Assembly: GCF_964030655.1 (NCBI RefSeq)
Contig: NZ_OZ034915.1
Coordinates: 496,001 to 560,000 of the forward strand
Origin: Spiroplasma endosymbiont of Poecilobothrus nobilitatus
Lineage (GTDB): Bacteria > Bacillota_I > Bacilli_A > Mycoplasmatales > Mycoplasmataceae
Direction of reading: 5' to 3'
DNA length: 64,000 nt
The translations under genes were made by a program, and so were the position numbers. Below are positions 54,817 to 64,000 of the stretch, in pieces. The first letter of the stretch is position 1. Every line of letters starts with the position of its first letter. The notes beneath the pieces were generated by a model. It was not told the origin of the DNA. It did no database searches and saw only the letters and a program-made list of their open reading frames with translations.

Positions 54817-55413
54817 ATGGCAAAAAATATTTTTGGTAAAAAAAAGAATCGCAATTTATTACTAAATTATTTTAAACCATCAATTTATGTGAAAAATGTT
54901 AATAAAATTAATCTTGAATCATTAAAAAAACATGGGATTAAAGTTTTCATTTGTGATTTAGATAATACTTTAACCCCATTTTACCGTGGTATTCCGAATA
55001 CTGATAATTTAAATTTAATTCAAAAGGTCAAGGAATTAGGAATGATTTTTGTGTTAGTATCAAATAATGCCCGAAAACTAGTAGAACGGTTTGCGCAAAA
55101 AGCAGGGATTGAACATTATTATTGAAATGCTAAAAAACCATTATTAAAATATTTTCGTGTGATTTCACGGCAATTTAATGCTAATCCCCATGAAATGATT
55201 ATGGTTGGTGATCAATTAATTACGGATGTTTTATTTTCTAATCGATCTCATATGGAAAGCATTTTAGTTGTCCCAGTAACAGGTGTTAATGAATCAAACC
55301 GATTAATGCGTTTATTAGAAAATTTACTTTATAAACGGTTAGCTCAAAAAAATATTTTACATAAAGGTTTCTTTGATGAAGGAGAATATGGATTAGACTA
55401 TGATATCTTATAA
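54817..55413 (+). CDS. yqeG: YqeG-family HAD IIIA phosphatase
   Basis: 198 residues. FICDLDNTLTPF holds the nucleophile Asp pair (residues about 47-52), VLVSNNA motif II and MIMVGDQLITDVLFS motif IV of HAD phosphatases; the pattern DLDNTL and the following yqeH identify YqeG. No strong RBS is present (only AGGGTTTTAAATA), because the upstream region was replaced by truncated IS-A copy 12, so native expression signals may be lost. One TGA-coded Trp. Confidence 0.88.
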
Positions 55414-56476
55414 AAAGTGTATTGGTTGTGGGGTTATTTTACAAACCACAACCCCAAACGGCCTTGGTTATGTTGAAACATTAACGCAAGATTATTGTTA
55501 TCGTTGTTTTCGGTTAACCCATTATAATTAACTAGTTCCTTATAATATAACAGCAATTGATTTTCTTGCAAAGTTACGCCAAGATTATTATTTGAATTGA
55601 CATTATTTTTATGTTTTAGATGTTTATGATTTGGATGGAACACGGAATTTGGAATTAGAACAACTATTACAAAATAATAAAGTAACTTTAATTATTAATA
55701 AAATTGATTTAGTAAATAAATTAATTAATTCTAATAAAATTATTACTTATATTAGTGAACTTTTTAAAAGTTCGGTGCTTTTTTCAAAACTAGAAGATAT
55801 TATTTTAGTTAGTGGATTAAAGAATTATGGTTTAGATGAATTATGACGATATATTAAACGCCAAGATAATGATCTTGTTTTTGTTGGTAGTTATAATACA
55901 GGGAAAAGTACATTATTAAATAGTTTAATTAAGTTAACTAACCAACAACAAAAAATTACTGTTTCAAATAACCTTGCAACAACATTAGATAAAATTGTTG
56001 TTAATTTGGGAACTAGACAGAAAGTTTATGATACTCCTGGCATCATTAATAAGCATAGTCTGCTTCCAAATCTTGCAGAAAATAATAAAAATATGCTTAC
56101 TAAACAACTATTAAAACCAATTACATTTCAATTGAATTCAGAGCAAACAATTTTTTATGAAGGATTAGCTAGTTTTTCATATCTTACAGGTTTAAAAACA
56201 AGTTTTCATTTTTATAAAAATAACAATTTTAAATTACACCGCACCAAATTAAGTAATAAGGATTATTATTTTACCCAGCATTTGCCAACTGCTGTTGTTA
56301 GATTAAAAAATTATCAGGAATGAACTGAACGAATGATCTAAATTAAGGAACCAGGTAATTATTCGCTATTTATTGCTGGATTAGGATGAATTAGTTTTAA
56401 AGGGCAAAGTGGTCAAAAAATAATGGTTGGAACACATCAAAACATTAAAATTACACTACGAAAACAGTTTATTTAG
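55400..56476 (+). pseudogene. yqeH: YqeH circularly permuted GTPase, two nonsense codons
   Basis: The ATG overlaps the yqeG end by 14 bp. The N-terminal zinc finger (CIGCGVIL...YCYRCF), the permuted order of GTPase motifs (NKIDL, then VFVGSYNTGKSTLLN, then YDTPGI) and the C-terminal domain are YqeH, a 30S ribosome biogenesis GTPase. The frame is interrupted by TAA at 55529 (after THYN, where the family usually has Glu) and TAA at 56339 (after WTERMI). No frameshift is seen, so both lesions are single-base. Confidence 0.88.
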
Positions 56477-56519
56477 TTTTATAATTAAAAATAGATAAGT
56501 AGAAAGGAAATAAAATATT

Positions 56520-57410
56520 ATGAATCTTGTTAAAAATATCCTTATGTAATTACTGATTTAGATGGCACAATTGCGGGGAAAGGTTATTTAATTAATCCTG
56601 AAACATATGAAGCATTACAAACATATCAACTAGCTAGTAATTATCACTTGTTTTTAGCTTTGGGACGATTAGACTTAATGGCAAAAGAATATTTTGCAAA
56701 ATTAAAAATTAAAAAACCAATTATTTCCTGTAATGGTGCGTTAATTCGTGATAGTTTAACAAATGAAATATTATATCAACAACCTTTACCACAAGCATTA
56801 GCTCTTGCGGTGTTAACAAAGGACATTGCAGCAAATGTTGATCATATTGTTTATACTGCTAATATGGTTTATGGTCATCCTGAATCTGGTCGGATTGCTT
56901 TTATGCTAAAGTATAATGCACAATTAGATAATGATAATTATCGCATTCTAATTGATACGGAAACTGATTATGTATCGTTATTAAAAAATAATGAAATTGA
57001 AGTTTTAAAAATTTTATTCCCTTTTAATTCATCAACTGAATTAGAGCAAGTACAAGCGATTTATCATCCATTTAAAGATGCGGCTGATGGCGTTTTTTCC
57101 CAAAAAGATTTATTTGATATTTAAGCATTAAATATTAATAAGGGTAATGCTTTTAAAAAATTATGTGCTTTAAAAGGGTATGATCCACAACAGTTTATTT
57201 TTTATGGGGATAATTATAATGACCTTGAACTTGATAAAATTGTTGGTTGCACTGTTGCGATGGGGAATAGTGTCTTAAAATTAAAAAAAATTGCTAATAC
57301 AACAACAATGACAGTTACCGATAATGGGGTTGGTTAGTGAACATCTTTTTACCGAAGTATTATCAAAAGAACAACTAGCAGAATTTCTTCCCCAAGTTAA
57401 AAATGTTTTA
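56520..57410 (+). pseudogene. Cof-type HAD hydrolase, frameshifted
   Basis: RBS AGAAAGGAAATAAAATATT and ATG at 56520. A one-base loss in an A-run after MNLVK puts YVITDLDGTIAGKGYL (HAD motif I) out of frame. The body continues (SCNGALIRD), then TAA at 57122 after LFDI. FIFYGDNYNDLELDK (motif IV) and VAMGNSV follow, and the frame shifts again near DNGVG. Cof proteins are sugar or pyridoxal phosphate phosphatases. Position after yqeG-yqeH suggests a former operon. Confidence 0.85.
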
Positions 57411-57428
57411 TTTAAAAACATTTTTTTA
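57399..57428 (+). terminator. intrinsic terminator
   Basis: AAATGTTTT and AAAACATTT around a short loop, then TTTTATTTT; closes the yqeG-yqeH-Cof set. Confidence 0.75.
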
Positions 57429-57472
57429 TTTTCCAAAATAAAAATGAAAGAGGTTGGTGCTTTTTATTATGA

Positions 57473-57478
57473 TATAAT
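57473..57478 (+). promoter_or_regulatory. extended -10 box for the PAP2 gene
   Basis: TATGATATAAT (extended -10, the core at 57473-57478), only seven bases before ATG 57485. The transcript would then be nearly leaderless unless translation starts at a later ATG (57551). Confidence 0.35.
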
Positions 57479-57484
57479 GATTTC

Positions 57485-58795
57485 ATGAAGATGTTAAATT
57501 TTAAGAGAGACACAAAACAAAAGTTCTATGTTGACGGTTCTGCATTTATGAACAAAAATAGTAAGAACAAATTTGTTTTTAAAATATTGAAAATTATTGC
57601 CCTAACTGTTGTTATAACACTTTTTATTGTAGGAAGTATTTGAGACCGCCAAATTGCAAAGGCGATTGGTGATTTAAATGATAATGGTGTTGTCAGTTGA
57701 TTAAGTTTATTTTGAGATAAACTATCTTATACAATGACCGTTCCATTTATGTTTGCAGGAGTATGGATTTTATTAGAAAGTTTAAATATTAAATATAAAT
57801 TAAAATTTAAATTCTTAGCAATTATCATTATTACTGTTTATGCTTTATTTATAATTTTCTTTACCTTAATTATTAGTAGAATGATTTATCAGCAATCAAC
57901 ATTTTTTGCGTTTGGTGGTAAAGGAAGAGATTATTGATTTGGTCTTGATGGAACAAGCACAATCGTTGCAATGACAATTCAACTTAGTATTGAAGTTATC
58001 TTAATGGGCGGGATTGCTTGATTTTTAAGAGTTAAATTTTCAAAACGAGATGATTTATTAACTAATAATTATTGAATTGATGCATTAAAAATATTTGTAG
58101 TGTTTGCGCTTTTTGGTATTACTTTTGATCCACTTTTTAAAACTTTCTTTGGACGGCCATATTGAGCCCATGTTGATTATCAATATGTTATTGACCATTT
58201 ACCAGATAGTTGAACAAACAAACCAACTAATATTGTTAATGCCGAATATTTAAATTGGTGACAAATTCAAGGTTTTAAAGCTGAATACTGAGATTTCTTA
58301 TTAGCGAAAGCAGGTGAAGGAACACATCACTGAAGTGATAAGGCGTTTCCATCTGGTCACATGAATTCATCATCAATGCCTGTTTATGGTTTTTTGTTAT
58401 ATTTCATGAATGAAAAACGTAAACAAAAGATTACTTGCTGAAAATGATTAATATTTGGATTTTTTATTGCAAATATTGCAATGATGGCATTTATGCAAAT
58501 TCTTTCAAGAACACATTACTTAACAGATTTAATGTTTAGTTTAATAGTTTTATTAATATTCTTTCAATGGGTTGCTTATGCAACTGACCATGTCATTTAT
58601 AAAGTTTTATCATTAATTTGAAACAAACAAAACAAACGCTATACGATGGTTGAATTAAATAATGGTCAGAAAACAACTTTATTGTTTGATATTGATGGCG
58701 TTTTATGAATTGTAGCGAAAGTTAGAACTTCAAAAATTAATAAATCTAAAAAATATAAATATTGACATCGTGACAATATTATTTACAAAAAATAA
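57485..58795 (+). CDS. PAP2-family membrane phosphatase (436 aa)
   Basis: Continuous frame with about 18 TGA-coded Trp. The first ATG lacks an RBS. Six to seven helices. The three PAP2 motifs are present: LFKTFFGRP (K...RP), FPSGHMNSS (PSGH, catalytic His) and SRTHYLTDLMF (SR...H...D). Such enzymes dephosphorylate lipid phosphates such as phosphatidic acid at the membrane. A C-terminal cytoplasmic extension of about 60 residues (YTMVELNNGQKTTLLFDIDG...) follows the last helix. Start choice is uncertain: MNKNSKNKFVF at 57551 is an alternative. Confidence 0.85.
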
Positions 58796-58891
58796 GAACT
58801 GGATGTGTGATATAGTCTAAAAATTAAAAAAATATAGATATAATCTAGATTATTAAGGCAACTTATAGTAAACAATGGATAATTTTTCAAA

Positions 58892-58979
58892 TTATCTATC
58901 GTATGATTGTTCTTCAGTTTTTTCTTTTGTTTTTTCATGTAATTAATTCATAACATCCATAAAGTTTTTAAAAACTTCT
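58892..58979 (-). pseudogene. C-terminal scrap of an unidentified gene
   Basis: From the IS-B boundary the minus strand reads EVFKNFMDVMN, TAA, LHEKTKEKTEEQSYDR, stop at 58892. The charged tail looks like a protein C-terminus with one nonsense change. The body is not on the other side of IS-B. 58796-58891 holds a hairpin (GATAATTTTTCAAATTATC) and nothing else I can support. Confidence 0.35.
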
Positions 58980-59593
58980 TTTAATTTTGTAGAAAACTCT
59001 TGATGAAATAAAAAAAATCATCAATATGATAACTTTAAAAGAAAATTATATAAACTTTTAATATTGTTATTTAACTTTTTTATACGTTAAAATATAATAC
59101 CGATGATTGTTGGTTTGGCGTTAAACATTTATGCTGGTATTTTCATTTTCAGAGATTTAAATAATTTTGAATGTTCGTGAAACCTAAGCCATGATAATGA
59201 ATTAAGGATTCTTTAAGATTTGATTGTAATTTACTAATTTTATTTAACTTCCGATAACTAGCATCAGGATTTGTACTAGTTTTAGTTTCTAATAAAATAT
59301 AATTTGTTTGTTTTGCTACTAATAAATATAATGGTTGCATGTCAGAAATAATAATTGAATTTTCTTTGATTAATTGTTTATTAATATTTTCAATAATTCA
59401 CTGTTTTTGTAATTGTTTTGTGTTGGTTGATTTAACATAAATATTATTATTGCTATCAACAGCCATTTTAATACAATATTTAGTATTGGTTGAAAATGAA
59501 TCAAGATGAATTTTTCTTTTATCAAATTTATCTTTAAAATTACCTTTGTGGATTTCTTTAATAAATGTTTCAACGATTTGAATTTGGCCATTT
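58980..59593 (-). mobile_element. IS-B copy 8, 3' part
   Basis: Terminal repeat at 58980. The catalytic half of the transposase, ending at 59593, where an IS-A left-end scar starts; the zinc-ribbon half is absent. Confidence 0.85.
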
Positions 59594-59651
59594 TGGATAG
59601 GCTACAATTATTAGGGCCATAATTATATAGACTTCAAAATTAGATAAAATT
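59594..59651 (+). mobile_element. 58-bp IS-A left-end scar
   Basis: TGGATAGGCTACAATTATTA and the following leader up to AGATAAAATT, then directly the right end of IS-A copy 13 in the opposite orientation. Confidence 0.75.
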
Positions 59652-59680
59652 TGGAATAGCAACACTTTTTAGGACACTTT

Positions 59681-60460
59681 TTATATAGACATTTGTTTTC
59701 TAAAAGTAACTGGAGATAAATAATTTAAACTGCCATGAATTCGAATATTGTTATATCAATGCACAAAATCAAAAAGTTCGTATTTTAATTGTGTTAAATT
59801 TTTAAATTTTTTACCCTTAATAAATTCAGTTTTAAAAGTTTTGTAAGTTGTTTCAGCCACAGCATTATCATAAGGGCAGCCTTTATTGCTTAATGATCTT
59901 TTAATATTAAAAGTTATTAAAATTTCATCAATGATTTTATTTTTAAACTCATTACCACGATCAGTATGAAATAGAGTTATTTGATTTAATGGTCGTGTTA
60001 TTTTATGAAAAGATTGTTGGACCAGTTCGGCTGTTTTATTCGGCCCAGCACTATAACCAATTATTTCACGATTAAACAAGTCAATTAATAAACAAATATA
60101 ATGTCATTTAGCACCAACTTGAACATATGTTAAATCACTAACAATAACTTCATTAGGTTTTTTGCTGTTAAATTGACGATTTAAAATATTATTAATTTGG
60201 TCATTATTGACTGTTGTTTTATGATTATGATATTTTAATTTGGTGTATTTAGAAACCAAATTATTTTTGATCATAAAGAATCTGATTTTTCGCCGCGATA
60301 AGATGATATCTTTTCTGTTTAAAATAACTTTAATTTTGCAAGCCCCATAAATTTTGCGACTTTTATTAAAGACACTGATAATTTCTTGTTCATAATTATT
60401 AACTTGCTTGTTAATACATTTATTAGTTTGATAATAATACGTTGATTTTGATAAACCCAA
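59681..60460 (-). CDS. IS-A orfB (copy 13)
   Basis: Intact 259-residue DDE transposase with YGACK for YGARK and QQSFHK for QQAFHK. Catalytic residues are kept. Confidence 0.8.
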
Positions 60461-60513
60461 AATCTTACATATTTTTCTTACTGAATATTTTGTTTTGTTG
60501 TTATTAATTATTG

Positions 60514-60792
60514 TTATTTTTTGGCCATTATCAGTGCGGCTTGCTTTAAAATGTCATTTTCCATTTTCAAGTCTTTAAGTTCTTTTCGTAAAGTTATTAT
60601 TTCATTTTCTTCTAGTGTGCGATTGTCTTTTGCTTTAAATGAACCAGAATTATTATAATTTTTAACTCAACTATAAATAGTTGGTTTTGGTAAATTATAT
60701 TCTTGCCATAGATTAATAACACTTTTACCATTTTTATATAGCATGACAATTTGTTTTTTAAATTCTTCAGAGTATGAAGTTTTATTTCCCAT
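60514..60792 (-). CDS. IS-A orfA (copy 13)
   Basis: Intact 92-residue OrfA with one private Gly-to-Trp change (NLWQEYNL). Confidence 0.8.
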
Positions 60793-60974
60793 TTTTATAT
60801 TCCTTCTTTCTTAATAATTTTATCTAATTTTGAAGTCTATATAATTATGGTCCTAATAATTGTAGCCTATCCATAGAATAATAAAATTAATATGTTAAAT
60901 AAATAATTTATTAAATATCCAACCTGGTCGCTAAATCACTTCCCTAATACCTATTTTTCTCCTTAGTTTTATGA

Positions 60975-60980
60975 TATAAT
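60975..60980 (+). promoter_or_regulatory. extended -10 box for the 248-aa gene
   Basis: TATGATATAAT, the same extended -10 as before the PAP2 gene, 50 bp before ATG 61031. No -35 consensus is seen. Confidence 0.5.
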
Positions 60981-61030
60981 CAAGAAGAAAATGTGTCAAT
61001 GAAATAGGCCACCTAGGAGAAACAAACCAT

Positions 61031-61777
61031 ATGAAAAAAGATATGATTATTTTATCAGTTGAAGACTTCTTAGCATTAGAACCTGATGAAAATATTCGTG
61101 AAGTACGACATGATGCAGAATATCAGTTTGATTATGAAAGTTGAAAAACAATTCTTTATTCGTCAGGAAAGTTAAAATTTATTCTTCGTTATGTTCAAGC
61201 AATCTTTCAATGAATGAAAGAAGTAACTGATTTAACTGGCTTAACAATTAGTATTAGTGCCATTATTGTTGATAAATTTAATTTATCATTATTTAAAAAT
61301 CAACAACATTTATTTAATTGTAGTTTATCAACTAATTTTTATTTAATTCCTGAAATAGAATGAGCAGAAAAAATTACAGAAGCACATGCTTCCAATTATG
61401 ATTTGGTTAAAAATCAATTAATGTATGATCCATTAGAAATGGAACATTGAAAAGAGGAAGAAGGATTTGGCAAATTTATTAATATGCTATTAATTATTAT
61501 TCGTAATGGGGAAAAACTTGATCCATTAATGTTACCAATCCAGTGAATAATTGAATTTAAAGATAAAAAATTAACGATGTCACGAATTAGAATGCAAATT
61601 CAAGCGTTACAAAATCGGACAGCACCAGATAAAGAATTTATCATTGATTCGCGGAAAAAAAATAATAATGTTGAAGACGAAATTGAATTAGAAAAACTGC
61701 CATCATTAGAACCAGTTAATAAGAATGATAGTGATGATATTGCATCATGAAATAAATATTATAAAGAAGATGTTTAA
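61031..61777 (+). CDS. unidentified soluble protein (248 aa)
   Basis: ATG at 61031 after CCTAGGAGAAACAAACCAT; the frame is open to TAA 61775 with TGA-coded Trp at about seven positions, which hides it from standard-code translation. Acidic, soluble, helical; starts MKKDMIILSVEDFLALEPDE and ends in an acidic, Asn-rich tail (KNDSDDIASWNKYYKEDV). The repeated acidic and helical segments are loosely like SMC-kleisin-type proteins, but I see no motif to support that. No operon partner; the ISs on both sides do not touch the frame. Confidence 0.7.
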
Positions 61778-61817
61778 TACTTTATTAATGTAAAAAAGGG
61801 TTAAGGATGGAATGTAG

Positions 61818-62093
61818 AGTGCACCCATTTTAGTAAGTACTAATAAAAAGTATTTACTATTTTTTAATTATATCTTTTTCTTTACGATTTTAATATCATG
61901 TATTTAATTTTATAACATCTTGTATATATTCTTCATGTGAATTATATATTTTATTATGGATTGTAGCTTTCTTAAGTAATGAATGAAAACTTTCTATAAC
62001 AATATTATCTGCACAGTGGTATTTTTTCCCCATTGAAATTATAATACCGTTAGATAAACATTTATCGTGATAAATAGTGGATGTATATTGATA
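61818..62093 (-). mobile_element. IS-C copy 5, 3' part
   Basis: Right end AGTGCACCCATTTTAG at 61818; the C-terminal part of orfB (catalytic E region) up to the IS-A junction at 62094. Confidence 0.8.
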
Positions 62094-63315
62094 TGGAATG
62101 GCAACACTTTTTATGACACTTTTTATATAGACATTTGTTTTCTAAAAGTAACTGGAGATAAATAATTTAAACTGCCATGAATTCGAATATTGTTATATCA
62201 ATGCACAAAATCAAAAAGTTCGTATTTTAATTGTGTTAAATTTTTAAATTTTTTACCCTTAATAAATTCAGTTTTAAAAGTTTTGTAAGTTGTTTCAGCC
62301 ACAGCATTATCATAAGGGCAGCCTTTATTGCTTAATGATCTTTTAATATTAAAAGTTATTAAAATTTCATCAATGATTTTATTTTTAAACTAATTACCAC
62401 GATCAGTATGAAATAGAGTTATTTGATTTAATGGTCGTGTTATTTTATGAAAAGCTTGTTGGACCAGTTCGGCTGTTTTATTCGACCCAGCACTATAACC
62501 AATTATTTCACGATTAAACAAGTCAATTAATAAACAAATATAATGTCATTTAGCGCCAACTTGAACATATGTTAAATCACTAACAATAACTTCATTAGGT
62601 TTTTTGTTGTTAAATTGACGATTTAAAATATTATTAATTTGGTCATTATTGACTGTTGTTTTATGATTATGATATTTTAATTTGGTGTATTTAGAAACCA
62701 AATTATTTTTGATCATAAAGAATCTGATTTTTCGCCGCGATAAGATGATATCTTTTCTGTTTAAAATAACTTTAATTTTGCGAGCCCCATAAATTTTGCG
62801 ACTTTTATTAAAGGCACTGATAATTTCTTGTTCATAATTATTAACTTGCTTGTTAATACATTTATTAGTTTGATAATAATACGTTGATTTTGATAAACCC
62901 AAAATCTTACATATTTTTCTTACTGAATATTTTGTTTTGTTGTTATTAATTATTGTTATTTTTTGACCATTATCAGTGCGGCTTGCTTTAAAATGTCATT
63001 TTCCATTTTCAAGTCTTTAAGTTCTTTTCGTAAAGTTATTATTTCATTTTCTTATAGTGTGCGATTGTCTTTTGCTTTAAATGAACCAGAATTATTATAA
63101 TTTTTAACTCAAATATAAATAGTTGGTTTTGGTAAATTATATTCTTGCCCTAGATTAATAACACTTTTACCATTTTTATATAGCATGACAATTTGTTTTT
63201 TAAATTCTTCAGAGTATGAAGTTTTATTTCCCATTTTTATATTCCTTCTTTCTTAATAATTTTATCTAATTTTGAAGTATATATAATTATGGTCCTAATA
63301 ATTGTAGCCTATCCA
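62094..63315 (-). mobile_element. IS-A copy 14 (1222 bp), decayed
   Basis: Both ends present. orfA has a GAA-to-TAA stop (TL*ENE); orfB has GAG-to-TAG in HTDRGN*F. Confidence 0.9.
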
Positions 63316-63412
63316 ATATTCGAATTCATGGCAGTTTAAATTATTTATCTCCAGTTACTTTTAGAAAACAAATGTCTATATAAAAAGTGTCCTAAAAAGT
63401 GTTGCCATTCCA
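63316..63412 (+). mobile_element. 97-bp IS-A right-end fragment
   Basis: ATATTCGAATTCATGGCAG through GTTGCCATTCCA, the last part of orfB and the right end, immediately next to the left end of copy 14. Confidence 0.85.
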
Positions 63413-63467
63413 TTTATCTAATTTTGAAGTCTATATAATTACGGTCCTAATAATTGTAGCCTATCCA
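63413..63467 (-). mobile_element. 55-bp IS-A left-end fragment
   Basis: The left terminal leader ending in TGGATAGGCTACA on the minus strand, abutting the right-end fragment. Confidence 0.8.
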
Positions 63468-63620
63468 TTAATTACGCTTCATCCATCCATAGACAACTTT
63501 ATATAAAGAAAATAACCTTTTGGAACTCCAACCATCTTGTTTTTTTAGTGTCCGATATTGTTTTTTCGGTTTAACATCACTCTTTTTATAAAAACAAGCA
63601 AAAAACAAGCGCTCTGACAT
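63468..63620 (-). CDS. small basic hypothetical protein (50 aa), possible phage remnant
   Basis: MSERLFFACFYKKSDVK... to ...VVYGWMKRN, stop directly at the IS-A fragment edge (63468). Both Trp are TGG, unlike most genes here. The start codon lies within the preceding ORF (63586-63726) in another frame, a compact overlap reminiscent of plectrovirus genomes. No motif recognised; the coding call is tentative. Confidence 0.4.
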   Translation of the reverse strand: MSERLFFACFYKKSDVKPKKQYRTLKKQDGWSSKRLFSLYKVVYGWMKRN

Positions 63621-63726
63621 TTCACAAGTGATTAATCTTGTCGAGAATTAAAGAAATAAATAGGATAGTAAATCCAATCGCTTTCACACTTTCTTTAAGG
63701 CTTCGTGCCATAGATGAGTTATCCAT
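63586..63726 (-). CDS. small membrane protein (46 aa), possible phage remnant
   Basis: MDNSSMARSLKESVKAIG followed by a hydrophobic helix (FTILFISLIL) and DKINHLWNVRALVFCLFL, with one TGA-coded Trp. It overlaps the next ORF by 35 bp. Small single-helix proteins in overlapping order are typical of filamentous spiroplasma phages, but I cannot verify a match. Confidence 0.4.
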
Positions 63727-63892
63727 CTTTAAGCATCAAAATATTAAGTTTTAGATTGCATTATTCATCAGATAGTACCTTTATTAAAAATGATATTATT
63801 AGTTGTTAAACCGAAAAAAATATAATAAATCACAGAAAGGAAATTATAAATATTAACTAATTTTTAGGGAAAATAGGTTAATTTTTAATTTT

Positions 63893-63924
63893 AAAGATAC
63901 TATCTGATGAATAATGCAAATAAA
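63893..63924 (+). repeat. dispersed 32-bp repeat (copies at 41777-41808 and, inverted, 63756-63782)
   Basis: AAAGATACTATC(C/T)GATG followed by AATAATGCAAATAAA. Two copies match over about 32 bp with one difference; the inverted copy shares about 25 bp (AAAGGTACTATCTGATGAAT and AATGCAA). Confidence 0.65.
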
Positions 63925-63950
63925 AAAATCGCTATGATAAGCGATTACTT
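63925..63950 (-). terminator. intrinsic terminator, minus strand
   Basis: AATCGCT and AGCGATT around ATGATA; on the minus strand it is followed by TTTTTTTATTTG, so it ends a transcript entering from the right edge. Confidence 0.65.
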
Positions 63951-64000
63951 TAATTTATATTTAATTACTTTATTTATATTTTTGTAAAACCTCAACTTTT

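Larger units (their letters stand above)
59652..60873 (-). mobile_element. IS-A copy 13 (1222 bp), both frames open
   Basis: Full-length; orfA and orfB are uninterrupted. One of three copies with complete frames. Confidence 0.9.
63727..64000. other. right edge: inverted copies of a dispersed repeat, no clear gene
   Basis: A minus-strand copy of the ACTATC...GATGAATAATGCAA repeat lies at 63756-63782 and a plus-strand copy at 63893-63924, about 110 bp apart. A terminator hairpin follows, and a minus-strand coding end may enter from the right (about 63970-64000, reading ...VEVLQKYK then stop). Nothing else is supportable. Confidence 0.4.

Noticed and set aside
58745-58931. Minus-strand ORF starting MKKQKKKLKNN
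   Set aside because: AT-rich chance frame overlapping the PAP2 3' end and a hairpin; no RBS.
61031-61777. ScpA (kleisin) as the call
   Set aside because: Length and acidity are compatible, but no ScpA motif or neighbouring scpB supports it.
1-64000. CRISPR arrays
   Set aside because: Repeats are all IS copies, hairpins or homopolymers; no regularly spaced short repeat was seen.
1-64000. tRNA or rRNA genes
   Set aside because: No stretch with tRNA arm pattern or rRNA-like composition was noticed; the one G+C-richer spot near 41870 does not fold as a tRNA by eye.

Overview
The window is AT-rich (roughly three quarters A+T) and reads sensibly only when TGA is translated as tryptophan. Nearly every conserved protein here (Fhs, CoaX, Rny, Lgt, Fmt, the PAP2 phosphatase and others) carries in-frame TGA at tryptophan positions. 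With the gene families present (RNase Y, lipoprotein machinery, ECF transporter S subunit, Mollicutes-type DUF2779 protein) and the very heavy IS load, this points to a Mollicute of the Spiroplasma citri type. The species is not determined.

About 28 kb of the 64 kb (around 44%, my own addition) is insertion sequence from four families. IS-A is an IS3-family element of about 1222 bp with an orfA/orfB -1 frameshift layout; I see about 13 sizeable copies plus small scars. IS-B is an IS1595-like element of about 1141 bp with a zinc-ribbon transposase; there are 8 copies or parts. IS-C is an IS3-family element with TGCACCC ends (5 parts). IS-D is another IS3-family element (2 parts). Most IS-A copies lie inside or against other ISs, and many junctions are chimeric, so the region has been rearranged by insertion, deletion and recombination between copies.

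Layout. 1-4.5 kb: a membrane protein gene split by IS-B, itself split by IS-A, then a broken metallo-beta-lactamase-fold lipoprotein gene. 4.5-7.6 kb: a small acidic protein, a multi-pass membrane protein and a 545-residue lipoprotein. 7.6-11.3 kb: an IS-C/IS-A pile-up. 11.4-13.4 kb: rbfA, a decayed membrane-protein gene, and an alpha/beta hydrolase beheaded by IS-A. 16.2-16.6 kb: a four-helix membrane protein. 18-20.6 kb: divergent folD and fhs (one-carbon metabolism). 21.8-23.2 kb: an unidentified 447-residue protein with a faint nucleotidyltransferase look. 25-26.4 kb: a wrecked coaBC and an open coaX. 32.7-34.3 kb: rny. 36.1-36.6 kb: a ferritin-like protein. 38.6-40.5 kb: a long lgt. 42-46 kb: pseudouridine synthase, flippase-like membrane protein, ferredoxin-NADP reductase-like flavoprotein. 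46-48.6 kb: tsaE-tsaB-rimI (t6A and S18 modification), with rimI destroyed. 48.7-53.7 kb: broken yebC, a coiled-coil membrane protein, a two-nuclease DUF2779 protein, fmt and an ECF S component. 54.8-58.8 kb: yqeG, broken yqeH, a broken Cof-type HAD phosphatase, a PAP2 phosphatase. 61-61.8 kb: an unidentified protein. 63.5-64 kb: small overlapping ORFs and a dispersed repeat that may be phage remnants.

Functionally, folD, fhs and fmt together cover one-carbon activation for formyl-methionine initiation, and rbfA, rny, yebC, yqeH, tsaE/B and rimI are translation or RNA housekeeping. The striking theme is decay: several usually conserved genes are pseudogenes, and single-base differences among IS-A copies are dominated by G:C to T:A changes. 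I found no CRISPR array, tRNA, rRNA or convincing new defence system.
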